This document shows, in pieces, positions 34,985-43,792 of a stretch of 64,000 nucleotides of DNA (position 1 is its first letter; each line of letters begins with the position of its first letter). The position numbers were made by a program, and so were the translations under genes. A model generated the notes under the pieces. The model saw only the letters and a program-made list of their open reading frames with translations, was not told where the DNA came from and made no database searches. Source of the DNA: an uncultured Bacteroidales bacterium. Lineage in GTDB: Bacteria; Bacteroidota; Bacteroidia; Bacteroidales; UBA932. Location: NCBI GenBank assembly GCA_944322605.1, contig CALUPD010000037.1, positions 235,677-299,676 on the forward strand. Direction: 5' to 3'.

Positions 34985-36910
34985 ATGAAAACAATTAGAA
35001 CCATGGTTGCATCGATAATATTGCCGGCGGCGTTGTTTATCGGTTGCGACCAGCTTGAAGGAATTTTGAAATCGCCTGAATTGGATTTGGGCGACGGATT
35101 GGTGGAAGTTCCCGCAGCGGGCGGCCCTGCTGAAATCGCATATACGCTGGAAAATGCCGTTGACGGCGAAGAACTCGTGATCGCGCCTGAAAGCGGATGC
35201 GATTGGCTTTACGGATTCGAGGCCGGCGAAAGGACCATAACCTTCAATGCCGATCCGAATGAGGGCGAAAGGGCAAGGGAAGCCGAGGTGAGCGTGTCTT
35301 ATATGGACATAAGCGAAACGTTTACTGTAAGGCAGTTCGCGGGCCAGACGTCGCTTTCGTTTGTCGATGACTCCTTGCGCGTTCCTGCCGAAGGAGGAGA
35401 TTTCACGGTGTCCTACAGGCTTGAGACTACGGCGACCAATGCGGAACTTGTAGTCGAGGCGGATGAATGGATTACGGGAATCGACGACAGCACCCTGGGC
35501 AAGTTGTCGTTCAAGGCAAGGGCCAACACGTCCGTGGCAGAGAGGATAGGCTCGATAACCATATCCTTTGCCGGCGAAGAGGATTCGATGGAGATAATTC
35601 AGGACGGGAAGGAAGCTGAAGAAGAACCTGAAGAAGTCACTTTCGAATTCGCGGACATGGCGATCGCCGAGACAAGCGTTACATTCAGTTTGATTCCGAG
35701 CGATCTTGAAATGCCATATACCGTAATGTTGATTACCAAAGAGATCTATACTACGGATGAAGAGCTTTTCCTGAATGTGGTATATTCTTACGAGTCGCTT
35801 GCGGAATCTTACGGAATGACTTTGGAAGAATTGCTTTCCCAGCCGGGATACTTGCTGACAGGCCGTCAGGATGTTTTGGGATTTAAGAATCTGACTCCTG
35901 ACACCGATTACATTGCATTCGCGGTCGGCATGAACGTAAGCGGGGAGCAGCTGTCTCCTATAAGCAAGGCTGAATTCCGTACCGAAGCTGTTGAATTCGT
36001 CGACATGACATTCGAAATAACTATTGATGTCAACGGTCTCGATGCCAGCATCAATGTAGTGCCGTCCGACACGACCAGGTATTGGTATCCTATGATTTTG
36101 GAAGCTTCCGAGTTCAATTCATACGGCATGACATGGGAAGACCTGATACAGGCGCAGATCGATTATTATGTGAGTGAATATGGCGCATACGGATACACTG
36201 TCGACCAGATTGTCTCTGAAATATGTTCTATAGGGGGAGGAACAATGTACATGTCTACTCCTGATGAAAATACGGAATACATCTTTGCAGTAGCGGCCGT
36301 GGATCTTATGACGGGACTTGTGTCGAGCAGCGCCAGTGCGAAGACTTTCTCGTCTGGAGAATTGGAGCTCATGGATGTAGAGGTGGCTGTGACTTTCGAC
36401 AAATATTATAACGGGACAGAACTTGAGTCCGCAGATCCTGAGAATTGGTCCGGTGCTTCCGATTTGGCGGTCCTTCCTGTATCATTTGAAGTAGTTACAG
36501 GAGAAACTGAAGCAATCGCGGCAGTATTGTTCAGCGGCAATCTAATGGACGAACAGGAGTATAACGATGCTCTTCTTGCGTATAATATACAGCAAAGCGG
36601 AGCCTTGGTCCTTCCGGGAGTCATGAATTATTTGTTGCCTTTTGATACTGAATGCACTCTCTTGGCAGCAGGTTATAACCAGGAGGACGGGTCGCTCGGA
36701 AAGATTTGCCGCGCATATGTGGCTCCGCTGTCGGAAAGCGGATGTTCTCCTGCGGAAGAACTTCTTGAAGCATCATCGCAATCCATGGTCGGGCCTCGTG
36801 CGGTCGCATACAGCCAGAAAATGGCCGATGTCAAAAGAATCGAAGTTTCCGACATGTCTTTCATGTCTTCAAAGATGAATTCCCCGCGCCTTTTGAATAT
36901 AGCGAAATAG
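34985..36910 (+). CDS. BACON-domain surface lipoprotein
   Basis: 641 residues from the ATG at 34985 (alternative at 34976); lipobox F-I-G-C with Cys21. Two BACON-like units follow at about 30-110 and 115-200 (VEVPAAGGPAEIAYTLE...WLYGFE and LRVPAEGGDFTVSYRLE...WITGID), Ig-like modules that in Bacteroidota surface proteins bind glycans or mucin or act as spacers. The rest is two or three longer repeats with SLIPSDLEMPYTVML/VVPSDTTRYWYPM and T-x-YIFAVAAVD / TDYIAFAVGMN, fibronectin-like strands. No catalytic domain seen. Single gene with its own promoter and terminator. Confidence 0.82.
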   Translation: MKTIRTMVASIILPAALFIGCDQLEGILKSPELDLGDGLVEVPAAGGPAEIAYTLENAVDGEELVIAPESGCDWLYGFEAGERTITFNADPNEGERAREAEVSVSYMDISETFTVRQFAGQTSLSFVDDSLRVPAEGGDFTVSYRLETTATNAELVVEADEWITGIDDSTLGKLSFKARANTSVAERIGSITISFAGEEDSMEIIQDGKEAEEEPEEVTFEFADMAIAETSVTFSLIPSDLEMPYTVMLITKEIYTTDEELFLNVVYSYESLAESYGMTLEELLSQPGYLLTGRQDVLGFKNLTPDTDYIAFAVGMNVSGEQLSPISKAEFRTEAVEFVDMTFEITIDVNGLDASINVVPSDTTRYWYPMILEASEFNSYGMTWEDLIQAQIDYYVSEYGAYGYTVDQIVSEICSIGGGTMYMSTPDENTEYIFAVAAVDLMTGLVSSSASAKTFSSGELELMDVEVAVTFDKYYNGTELESADPENWSGASDLAVLPVSFEVVTGETEAIAAVLFSGNLMDEQEYNDALLAYNIQQSGALVLPGVMNYLLPFDTECTLLAAGYNQEDGSLGKICRAYVAPLSESGCSPAEELLEASSQSMVGPRAVAYSQKMADVKRIEVSDMSFMSSKMNSPRLLNIAK

Positions 36911-36934
36911 TCAAAAGCATGTAAGAATATAATC

Positions 36935-36968
36935 AAAGGAGCCGTATCGATTTGGTGCGGCTTCTTTA
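36935..36968 (+). terminator. Terminator after the BACON lipoprotein
   Basis: Ten-base stem AAAGGAGCCG/CGGCTTCTTT (36935-36944 with 36958-36967, one wobble), 24 bases after the stop; the T-run is short. Confidence 0.65.
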
Positions 36969-37002
36969 ATGTTTTATGGAAATGATTGTCTTATAAATAA
37001 TA

Positions 37003-37740
37003 ATGAAGCGCATGAAAAAGGTATTGATAACGGGCGCTACTTCCGGGATCGGCAGGTCTCTCGCGCTGAAATATCTTCAAGCCGGGAATATCGTCGGAAT
37101 AACCGGAAGGAGAGCAGAGTTGCTGGAAGAAATAAAGTCGCAGTATCCGGAGCGGACGTTTGTTTCGGCTTTCGATGTTACCGACAGGGTGGCTTGTGAA
37201 AAATCCATAGACGGACTTTGCGAGGCCATGGGCGGAGTCGACCTGTTCATATATAATTCCGGATACGGGAAATCTACAAAGGATCTTGATCCGGAAATAG
37301 AGTCGAGGACGGTCGATGTGAATGTTTCCGGTTTCGTGACGGCAGTGAATCACATGTTCTGTTATTTCGTGAAAAACGGAATCAGGGGCCATATCGCGGC
37401 AACAAGTTCCGTCGCGTCCACAAAAGGGCTCGGGGCGGCTCCTGCCTATTCGGCGACAAAGAAATTCATAGCGGTCTACATGGAAGCGTTGGAGCAGAAA
37501 TCGGCCATGATAGGAGCCGGGCTGAAATTCACTACGATAAAGCCCGGTTTCATAGATACGGATTTTATAAAGGGGGATTCGTATCCGCTTACGATGGACA
37601 AGGAATACGCCGTCAGAAGGATATATCGTGCGATAGAGCGTGGCAAGCGTGTGAAAATCATCGACTGGAGATGGTCCGTCGTGGTTTCTTTGTGGAGGCT
37701 TATCCCGCGCTGGCTGTGGGTAAGGCTTAGAATCAGTTGA
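37003..37740 (+). CDS. Short-chain dehydrogenase/reductase
   Basis: 245 residues. Classical SDR: cofactor loop TGATSGIG at 10-17, NSG near 87, catalytic Ser in the ATSSVAS stretch near 132 and YSATK near 149-153. The Arg-rich AGNIVGITGRR after strand 2 suggests NADP. The basic, Trp-rich C-terminal 20 residues may touch the membrane. Substrate unknown. An upstream ATG would be four codons before MKKVLIT; the distal one was kept. The stop overlaps the predicted pyrG -33 box. Confidence 0.87.
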   Translation: MKRMKKVLITGATSGIGRSLALKYLQAGNIVGITGRRAELLEEIKSQYPERTFVSAFDVTDRVACEKSIDGLCEAMGGVDLFIYNSGYGKSTKDLDPEIESRTVDVNVSGFVTAVNHMFCYFVKNGIRGHIAATSSVASTKGLGAAPAYSATKKFIAVYMEALEQKSAMIGAGLKFTTIKPGFIDTDFIKGDSYPLTMDKEYAVRRIYRAIERGKRVKIIDWRWSVVVSLWRLIPRWLWVRLRIS

Positions 37741-37766
37741 AAAATAAAATAAAAGGATTAACTTTG
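37737..37766 (+). promoter_or_regulatory. Promoter of pyrG
   Basis: TTG (37737-37739), 19-base spacer, TAACTTTG (37759-37766); 28 bases before the ATG. Confidence 0.6.
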
Positions 37767-37794
37767 TCATCCGGTATAAACAATCCATCTAATC

Positions 37795-39411
37795 ATGAGT
37801 ACAAAATATATATTCGTTTCGGGAGGCGTTACATCTTCCCTCGGCAAAGGCATTATTTCCGCTTCGCTGGCCAAATTGTTGCAGGCCAGAAAACTCAGAG
37901 TGACAATACAGAAATTCGACCCGTATATAAATATTGACCCGGGTACGTTGAATCCTTACGAGCACGGAGAATGCTATGTCACGGAAGACGGGGCTGAAAC
38001 CGATTTGGACCTCGGGCATTACGAGAGGTTTCTCAATGTCTATACGTCCAAGGCGAATAATGTGACTACCGGAAGAATATACAGGTCCGTCATTCATAAG
38101 GAGCGTGAAGGCGCGTATCTCGGAAAGACGGTGCAGATTGTGCCTCATATAACCGACGAGATCAAAAGGAGGATGCTCCTTCTCGGCCAGACCGGAGATT
38201 ATGATGTGATTATTACGGAGTTGGGCGGAACAGTCGGCGATATAGAATCCCTGCCGTTCGTGGAGGCGGTGAGGCAGCTGCAATGGGAATTGCCGAAAGA
38301 GGATTGCGTATTGATACATCTTACCCTTGTGCCTTACCTGAGCGCGGCGAAGGAACTTAAGACAAAGCCGACCCAGCATTCTGTCAGGACATTGCAGCAG
38401 AACGGCCTGCAACCGGACGTAATCGTTTGCCGTACAGAACATCCTATTCCGATGGAAATGAGGAAGAAGGTGGCCCTGTTCTGCAACGTCAAGCCTAATG
38501 CCGTGATTGAATCCATAGACGCCAGCAGCATTTATGAAGTCCCTCTTACCATGATGAAAGAGAAACTCGATGAAATCGTCATGGAAAAGATGCATTTGGA
38601 AGGGCTTCCCGAACCTGACATGACAAAATGGAACGATTTCCTGCACAAGCTGTTCAATCCTGAGCAGGAGGTGGATATCGCCCTTGTAGGGAAATATGTC
38701 GAGTTGCAGGACGCATACAAGTCGATTCTTGAGTCGTTCATACATGCCGGCGCGGAAAACAAATGCAAGGTGAAAGTGCATTATGTCCATAGCGAGTATA
38801 TCGATGCTTCCAACGTGGCCGAGAAACTGCAAGGAATGTCCGGCATATTGGTGGCTCCGGGATTCGGGGAACGCGGCATAGAAGGAAAAATCGAGGCGGT
38901 GAGGTACGCGAGGGAAAACAAGATACCGTTTTTCGGCATATGCCTCGGCATGCAGATGGCCGTAATAGAATATGCAAGGAATGTCCTGGGACTGAAGGAC
39001 GCCATGTCTTCGGAAGTAAGGCCGAATACTCCTGTTCCTGTCATAGACCTTATGGAAGATCAGAAGAGCCTTACCGCGAAAGGCGGCACGATGAGGCTTG
39101 GCGCGTACAGGTGCAAAATAGAAGAAGGCTCTCTTGCCCATAAGATTTATGGCAAGACTGAAATTTCAGAACGCCACAGGCACAGGTACGAGGTTAATGA
39201 CAATTATGTGAAGGCCCTTGTGGACGCCGGCCTGAGGACTTCGGGGAAAAATCCTGAAACCGGACTGGTGGAAATAGTGGAACTTCCGGACCATCCGTTT
39301 TTCATAGGGGTGCAGTTCCATCCTGAATTGAAGAGCACGCCGGAAAATCCCCAGCCTATTTTCGTTGCGTTCGTGAAAGCCGCCTTGGATTATAAAAACA
39401 GGGCAAAATAG
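37795..39411 (+). CDS. pyrG: CTP synthase
   Basis: 538 residues, full length. Synthase domain (1-270): YIFVSGGVTSSLGKGIISASLAKLL at the N-terminus with the P-loop, and GGTVGDIESLPF near 142. Glutaminase domain (290-535): catalytic Cys in FFGICLGMQMA near 382, His and Glu in QFHPEL near 510. It aminates UTP to CTP using glutamine and ATP, and is inhibited by CTP. Own promoter; the cyclase gene follows one base after the stop. A long antisense frame (37789-39141) over it is a shadow. Confidence 0.98.
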   Translation: MSTKYIFVSGGVTSSLGKGIISASLAKLLQARKLRVTIQKFDPYINIDPGTLNPYEHGECYVTEDGAETDLDLGHYERFLNVYTSKANNVTTGRIYRSVIHKEREGAYLGKTVQIVPHITDEIKRRMLLLGQTGDYDVIITELGGTVGDIESLPFVEAVRQLQWELPKEDCVLIHLTLVPYLSAAKELKTKPTQHSVRTLQQNGLQPDVIVCRTEHPIPMEMRKKVALFCNVKPNAVIESIDASSIYEVPLTMMKEKLDEIVMEKMHLEGLPEPDMTKWNDFLHKLFNPEQEVDIALVGKYVELQDAYKSILESFIHAGAENKCKVKVHYVHSEYIDASNVAEKLQGMSGILVAPGFGERGIEGKIEAVRYARENKIPFFGICLGMQMAVIEYARNVLGLKDAMSSEVRPNTPVPVIDLMEDQKSLTAKGGTMRLGAYRCKIEEGSLAHKIYGKTEISERHRHRYEVNDNYVKALVDAGLRTSGKNPETGLVEIVELPDHPFFIGVQFHPELKSTPENPQPIFVAFVKAALDYKNRAK

Positions 39412-39412
39412 C

Positions 39413-40183
39413 ATGTTCCGGCATATTTCCAGAATACGTATCCTGTTGTTTTTAACTATGCTTTTTCCTGTGTTTTCGTGTGCAGGGGAAAGCATAGTCT
39501 CGTATGATTATGAAGTAGTGAATACGTATGCCCATGACAAGACGGCGTACACCCAGGGACTTTTTGTCGAAAACGGGTATCTTTATGAAAGTTGCGGGCA
39601 GTACGGCATGTCGTCCTTCAGGAAATACGATATCGTTTCCGGTAAAATCATGGATGAAGTTTCTTTCGGGCGCGAATATTTCGCGGAAGGTTCATGCTGC
39701 CTTGACGGGATAGTTTATATCCTGACATGGATGGAGGAAACATGTTTTGTATACGATCTGGCTACCATGTCCCAAATAGGATCTCTACCTTATGCAGGGG
39801 AAGGGTGGGGACTGGCCACGGACGGTTCGCAGCTTATAATGAGCGACGGGACTTCTTCTCTGAGATTTCTGGATCCGCTTACGTTCGCTCTCAGGAAGAC
39901 CGTGGAAGTGACTATGGACGGAAAACCGTTGAGGTTCATAAACGAACTGGAATATATCGGCGGCATGATATGGGCCAATGTCTATCTTTCCGACACTGTA
40001 GTAATGATAAATCCGGAAACAGGCAAGGTCGAAGGGAAAATAGATTTCAGCAGGCTTTATCCTTATTCGGAAAGGCATGACAAGGCTGATGTTCTCAACG
40101 GAATAGCGTATGACCGCGATACCGGAAAGATATATGTTACTGGCAAGTTGTGGCCGAGCATATACGAGATTGAAATTTTGTAA
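39413..40183 (+). CDS. Glutaminyl-peptide cyclotransferase
   Basis: 256 residues, lipoprotein-like signal with V-F-S-C (Cys23). Beta-propeller of the plant/bacterial QC type: AYTQGLFVENGYLYESCGQYGMSS near 45, YFAEGSCCLDGIVYILTW, EGWGLATDGSQLIMSDGTSSLRFLDP, and INELEYIGGMIWANVY. It should turn N-terminal Gln of exported proteins into pyroglutamate, the expected fate of Bacteroidota proteins cut by signal peptidase before Gln. One base after pyrG, so perhaps co-transcribed. Confidence 0.9.
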   Translation: MFRHISRIRILLFLTMLFPVFSCAGESIVSYDYEVVNTYAHDKTAYTQGLFVENGYLYESCGQYGMSSFRKYDIVSGKIMDEVSFGREYFAEGSCCLDGIVYILTWMEETCFVYDLATMSQIGSLPYAGEGWGLATDGSQLIMSDGTSSLRFLDPLTFALRKTVEVTMDGKPLRFINELEYIGGMIWANVYLSDTVVMINPETGKVEGKIDFSRLYPYSERHDKADVLNGIAYDRDTGKIYVTGKLWPSIYEIEIL

Positions 40184-40266
40184 ACAACGCATTCCATGCG
40201 AGGGATTGCAGCCGGCGGCTTTCAGTCTTCGGTGTTTGCGACGGGCCTCGCCTAAAAACAAATAAT

Positions 40267-41115
40267 ATGCTGCTTATTGCTGATAGCGGGTCGACAAAGA
40301 CGGATTGGAGGGCTATTGCTCCGGGAGGCGCGATAATCCCGTTGTCTTCTGAGGGAATTAATCCGGTTTTCCAGACATGCGGACAGATAAGGTCGATTGT
40401 CGGCGATGCCGTGCTTCCAGTAACCGGGACGCAGGTAGATGAAATATATTTTTACGGGGCAGGGATAATAAACGGGGAAATGGCTGAAAAGCTCGGTTCC
40501 GTTTTCAATGGCCTTTTCGGCAATCCGTCATGCAGGTTCGATTCAGATATGGCAGGGGCGGCGAGGGCCCTTTTCGGTAAAGGCAGCGGAATAGCCTGCA
40601 TATTGGGCACCGGATCCAATTCATGTTTTTATGAAAACGGTTCAGTGAAGGATTCCATACGTTCTGGTGGATTCATTCTCGGCGACGAGGGGAGCGGCGC
40701 CGACCTTGGGAAAAGGCTGCTTTCCGATTATATAAAGGGCCTTCTCCCGAATGAGATTTCATGCGAATTTTCTTCAAGGTACGGACTGGATTACCAGGAT
40801 ATAGTATCGAATGTCTACAGGTCTCCGTATCCCGGGAGGTTTCTTGCTTCATTTTCTCCTTTTATCAGGGAATTCGCCGGTTCATGCCGTTATATGCACG
40901 ACCTCGTAAAGGACGGCTTTTCAAGGCTGTTCGAACGTGCGGTCGCAAGGTACGGGACTGGAAAAGGCCCGGTCGGGTTCGCAGGATCAGTGGCGTATCA
41001 TTTTTCCGACATATTGCGCGAAACGGCTCTTTCATATGGCATTGAAATAGGAAAAATCATCTGCCGGCCGGCTGACGGGCTTGCGGAATACCACAAAATC
41101 GAAAGCGGCTTATGA
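40267..41115 (+). CDS. BadF-type amino-sugar kinase (MurNAc/GlcNAc kinase-like)
   Basis: 282 residues. ASKHA fold: phosphate-1 motif ADSGSTKTDW at 5-14, phosphate-2 LGTGSNSCFY near 117, adenosine-side GGFILGDEGSGADLGKRL near 136. Family members phosphorylate GlcNAc or MurNAc. The ATG of murQ overlaps its stop by 4 bases, so the natural substrate is probably MurNAc (to MurNAc-6-P), as in MurK-type kinases; that is inference from context. Confidence 0.87.
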   Translation: MLLIADSGSTKTDWRAIAPGGAIIPLSSEGINPVFQTCGQIRSIVGDAVLPVTGTQVDEIYFYGAGIINGEMAEKLGSVFNGLFGNPSCRFDSDMAGAARALFGKGSGIACILGTGSNSCFYENGSVKDSIRSGGFILGDEGSGADLGKRLLSDYIKGLLPNEISCEFSSRYGLDYQDIVSNVYRSPYPGRFLASFSPFIREFAGSCRYMHDLVKDGFSRLFERAVARYGTGKGPVGFAGSVAYHFSDILRETALSYGIEIGKIICRPADGLAEYHKIESGL

Positions 41116-41933
41116 AAATAACAGAACAGGATTCGTTGTATGACGACATCCAGGACATGGATGTCAGGGAGATTCTCAAAAGCATAAACGATGAAGACAT
41201 GAAAGTGGCAGCGGCGGTCCGTGAATGCATACCGCAGATTGAAAAGCTTGTAGGAGAGCTAATCATGCGAATGGAACGCGGAGGGCGGATATTTTATATG
41301 GGAGCCGGCACCAGCGGGCGTCTCGGAATACTGGACGCGTCAGAGCTTCCTCCTACTTTCGGCGTATCTTACGATAAGGTGATAGGGCTGATTGCCGGGG
41401 GGGACAGGGCCATAAGAAAAGCCGTGGAGTCGGCTGAGGACAGCATGACGGGAGGGTGGAACGACCTTTCGAGATTCGCTCCCGCGAAGGAAGATACGGT
41501 CATAGGAATAGCTGCGTCCGGAACTACGCCGTATGTCATAGGGGCGGTGAAAGAAGCTAAGAGGAACGGCCTTCTCACGGCATGCGTGACGTGCAATCCC
41601 GGTTCGCCTCTTGCGGCAGAGGCGGATATTCCGATAGTGGCGGTCGTCGGCCCCGAATTCATTACCGGAAGTACGAGAATGAAGTCGGGAACTGCGCAAA
41701 AAATGATCCTTAACATGATTTCTACTGCGGTGATGGTGAAAACCGGCCATGTGTCAGGCAATAAGATGGTCGATATGCAATTGACGAATTCAAAACTTGT
41801 GGACAGGGGCGCGAGGATGATAATGGAGAAGGCCGGGATAACGGATTACGGATACGCGGAATCGCTGTTGCGCTGCAAAGGCTCGGTGCGAAAGGCAGTG
41901 GAGTTTTTAAAAAATACCAAAGATGGCATATAA
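41112..41933 (+). CDS. murQ: N-acetylmuramic acid 6-phosphate etherase
   Basis: 273 residues, slightly shorter than E. coli MurQ. SIS domain with GAGTSGRLGILDASE near 60-74 and the catalytic Glu in SELPPTF; the second signature ITGSTRMKSGTAQKMILNM lies near 182. It cleaves the lactyl ether of MurNAc-6-P to GlcNAc-6-P and lactate in wall recycling. Overlaps the kinase by 4 bases and recR by 11. Confidence 0.96.
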   Translation: MKITEQDSLYDDIQDMDVREILKSINDEDMKVAAAVRECIPQIEKLVGELIMRMERGGRIFYMGAGTSGRLGILDASELPPTFGVSYDKVIGLIAGGDRAIRKAVESAEDSMTGGWNDLSRFAPAKEDTVIGIAASGTTPYVIGAVKEAKRNGLLTACVTCNPGSPLAAEADIPIVAVVGPEFITGSTRMKSGTAQKMILNMISTAVMVKTGHVSGNKMVDMQLTNSKLVDRGARMIMEKAGITDYGYAESLLRCKGSVRKAVEFLKNTKDGI

Positions 41934-42549
41934 CAGGTATTCTTCAGAATTGCTTGAAAAAGCTGTTGATGAATTCGCGTCTTTGCCCGGGGTGGGCAGG
42001 AAGACCGCATTGAGATTCGCCTTGCATATGATGAACCAGCCTGTGGAAAATGTGGCGCGGTTTTCCGGTTCGATTCTCAGGATGAGGAATGATTTAAGGC
42101 ATTGCAGCATATGCAACATGATTTCCGACACCGACGTATGTTCCATATGCGGCGACAGGTCGAGGGACGGCTCGGTGATTTGCGTAGTGGAAAGCATACG
42201 GGATGTCCTTAGCATTGAAAATACTGGCAAATACCGGGGGCTTTACCATGTCCTCGGCGCGATTATTTCTCCAATGGACGGAATAGGGCCTTCGGATCTG
42301 CCCATACAGGAACTTGTCGAGAGGGCGTCTGCCGATAATGTAAAAGAAATAATCTTGGCATTGAGCACAAGTCCTGAGGGGGAAACGACTTCTTTTTATC
42401 TTTTCAAAAAGCTTTCCGCAGTGGATGTGAAAATATCCGCTATCGCAAGGGGCATAGGATTCGGGGACGACCTGGAATATGCGGACGAGATGACATTGGG
42501 CAAATCCATAGAAAACAGGCAGGATTTTAATCCTTTAAAAACGAATTAA
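41923..42549 (+). CDS. recR: Recombination protein RecR
   Basis: 208 residues. Helix-hairpin-helix at the N-terminus (FASLPGVGRKTALRFALHM), Cys4 zinc finger (HCSICNMISDTDVCSIC) near 60-76, Toprim domain (VICVVESIRDVLSIE..., GAISP-like LGAIISPMDGIGP) and C-terminal end. Works with RecO to load RecA at gaps. It overlaps murQ by 11 bases. Confidence 0.97.
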   Translation: MAYNRYSSELLEKAVDEFASLPGVGRKTALRFALHMMNQPVENVARFSGSILRMRNDLRHCSICNMISDTDVCSICGDRSRDGSVICVVESIRDVLSIENTGKYRGLYHVLGAIISPMDGIGPSDLPIQELVERASADNVKEIILALSTSPEGETTSFYLFKKLSAVDVKISAIARGIGFGDDLEYADEMTLGKSIENRQDFNPLKTN

Positions 42550-42550
42550 A

Positions 42551-42580
42551 TTTGACTATTCGGCAAAAACATGTAATTTT
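42551..42580 (+). promoter_or_regulatory. Promoter upstream of corA, long leader
   Basis: TTTG (42551-42554), 18-base spacer, TAATTTTG (42573-42580). It starts a predicted leader of about 255 bases before the corA ATG. The same bases form an inverted repeat CGGCAAAA/TTTTGCCG (42561-42568, 42577-42584) that could also stop recR transcripts. Confidence 0.6.
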
Positions 42581-42841
42581 GCCGGGAATAACATTCGTAA
42601 ACAAGCATGGATGATCCGTTTCAAAACGAGAGCATATCGGGATTCGGTCCCGTATATAAGCGGGAAAATGGGCTGTTCCGGTCCAGCAGGGTTGTCCGTG
42701 TCGTTGCCTGCCGATAATTCTGCAAGCACCGGTTTCCATGATTTCAGGCTAATAGCTTCGGAAGGACAAAAATGCAAGGTCCGATGGTGATTATAAAGTG
42801 ATTTTTCGCGTATTGCGCTAACTTTATAATTATCATTCATT

Positions 42842-43789
42842 ATGGTCGAAATTTTTTACAAGGATTCAGGGAAAATGGTTACTTCCGAAGAAATAAAATC
42901 TTTGGAAGAATTGGGGCTTGACGATGTCATGTGGATAGACCTGTCGTCTCCTACGGGCGAGGAGAAGAGGGCGGTGGAGGATTTTTTGGATACATCGCTG
43001 CAAAGCAGGCTGCAAGCCGAGGAAATCGAAAGTTCGTCAAGGTATTCGGAATCGGAGGTCTCGATATTCGCGAATACCAACTTCCTTATTCCGGGCCCGG
43101 ATTCGTATTCCATGGAGGCTGTTTCCTTCATTCTCAGCGAAGGGGTGCTTGTGACGATAAGGAACGTTTCGTTGAGAAGTTTCAATGACATACAGCGCAA
43201 GGTCTTGACCCATTATAAGATGTATCCTACGGGATACCACATAATGGTAGGGATTCTCGAAAACAGGATCGACCTCGATGCCGACATGATAGAGATAATG
43301 TCGAAGGAAATAGCCCAATTCAGCAAGAGGGTAAGCCTCGGCGAGGATGTCAGTGAAAAATTCCTTTTGGACATAAACCAGTTGCAGGAAAACACCATGC
43401 TTGTGAGGGAGAACATAGTCGATAAGCAGCGCATGATCTCCGCCATACTTAAAAGCGACAAATTTCCGAGGGACGTGTATGCCAAGCTCAATGTCCTTAT
43501 AAAGGACGTCAATTCGTTGATAGACCATACGAATTTCAGCTTCGAGAGGCTTGAGTTCCTCCAGAATACCGTTTTGGGCCTGATCAATCTCGATCAGAAC
43601 AAGATAATGAAGCTGTTTACTTTCGTGTCCCTGCTGTTCATGCCTGCCACTGTCATAGCGAGCCTTTTCGGCATGAATGTCCAGCTGCCCATGATCGGAG
43701 GGATGTCCGATTTTTATGTGATATGCATTCTGATGCTGTCCATGATAGCAGTTATTTTCATTTATTTCAGAAAGAAAAGGATGCTGTAG
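42842..43789 (+). CDS. corA: CorA-type magnesium/divalent cation transporter
   Basis: 315 residues. A soluble N-terminal domain rich in Glu/Asp, a long helix near 190-255 and two C-terminal membrane segments joined by the selectivity loop; the GMN motif (FGMNVQLP) ends the first. The tail RKKRML is cytoplasmic. Forms a homopentamer for Mg2+ uptake. Between recR and a converging recG; the 292 bases upstream hold a promoter and a possible regulatory leader. Confidence 0.93.
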   Translation: MVEIFYKDSGKMVTSEEIKSLEELGLDDVMWIDLSSPTGEEKRAVEDFLDTSLQSRLQAEEIESSSRYSESEVSIFANTNFLIPGPDSYSMEAVSFILSEGVLVTIRNVSLRSFNDIQRKVLTHYKMYPTGYHIMVGILENRIDLDADMIEIMSKEIAQFSKRVSLGEDVSEKFLLDINQLQENTMLVRENIVDKQRMISAILKSDKFPRDVYAKLNVLIKDVNSLIDHTNFSFERLEFLQNTVLGLINLDQNKIMKLFTFVSLLFMPATVIASLFGMNVQLPMIGGMSDFYVICILMLSMIAVIFIYFRKKRML

Positions 43790-43792
43790 GAA

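Noticed and set aside
37789..39141. 450-codon open frame on the minus strand
   Set aside because: It lies exactly antisense to pyrG, whose motifs are complete; the product is low in recognisable domains and rich in His/Arg/Phe, typical of a shadow.
42556..42840. 94-codon open frame on the minus strand filling the recR-corA gap
   Set aside because: No family, no ribosome site, and it would run against the predicted corA promoter; more likely chance in the leader.
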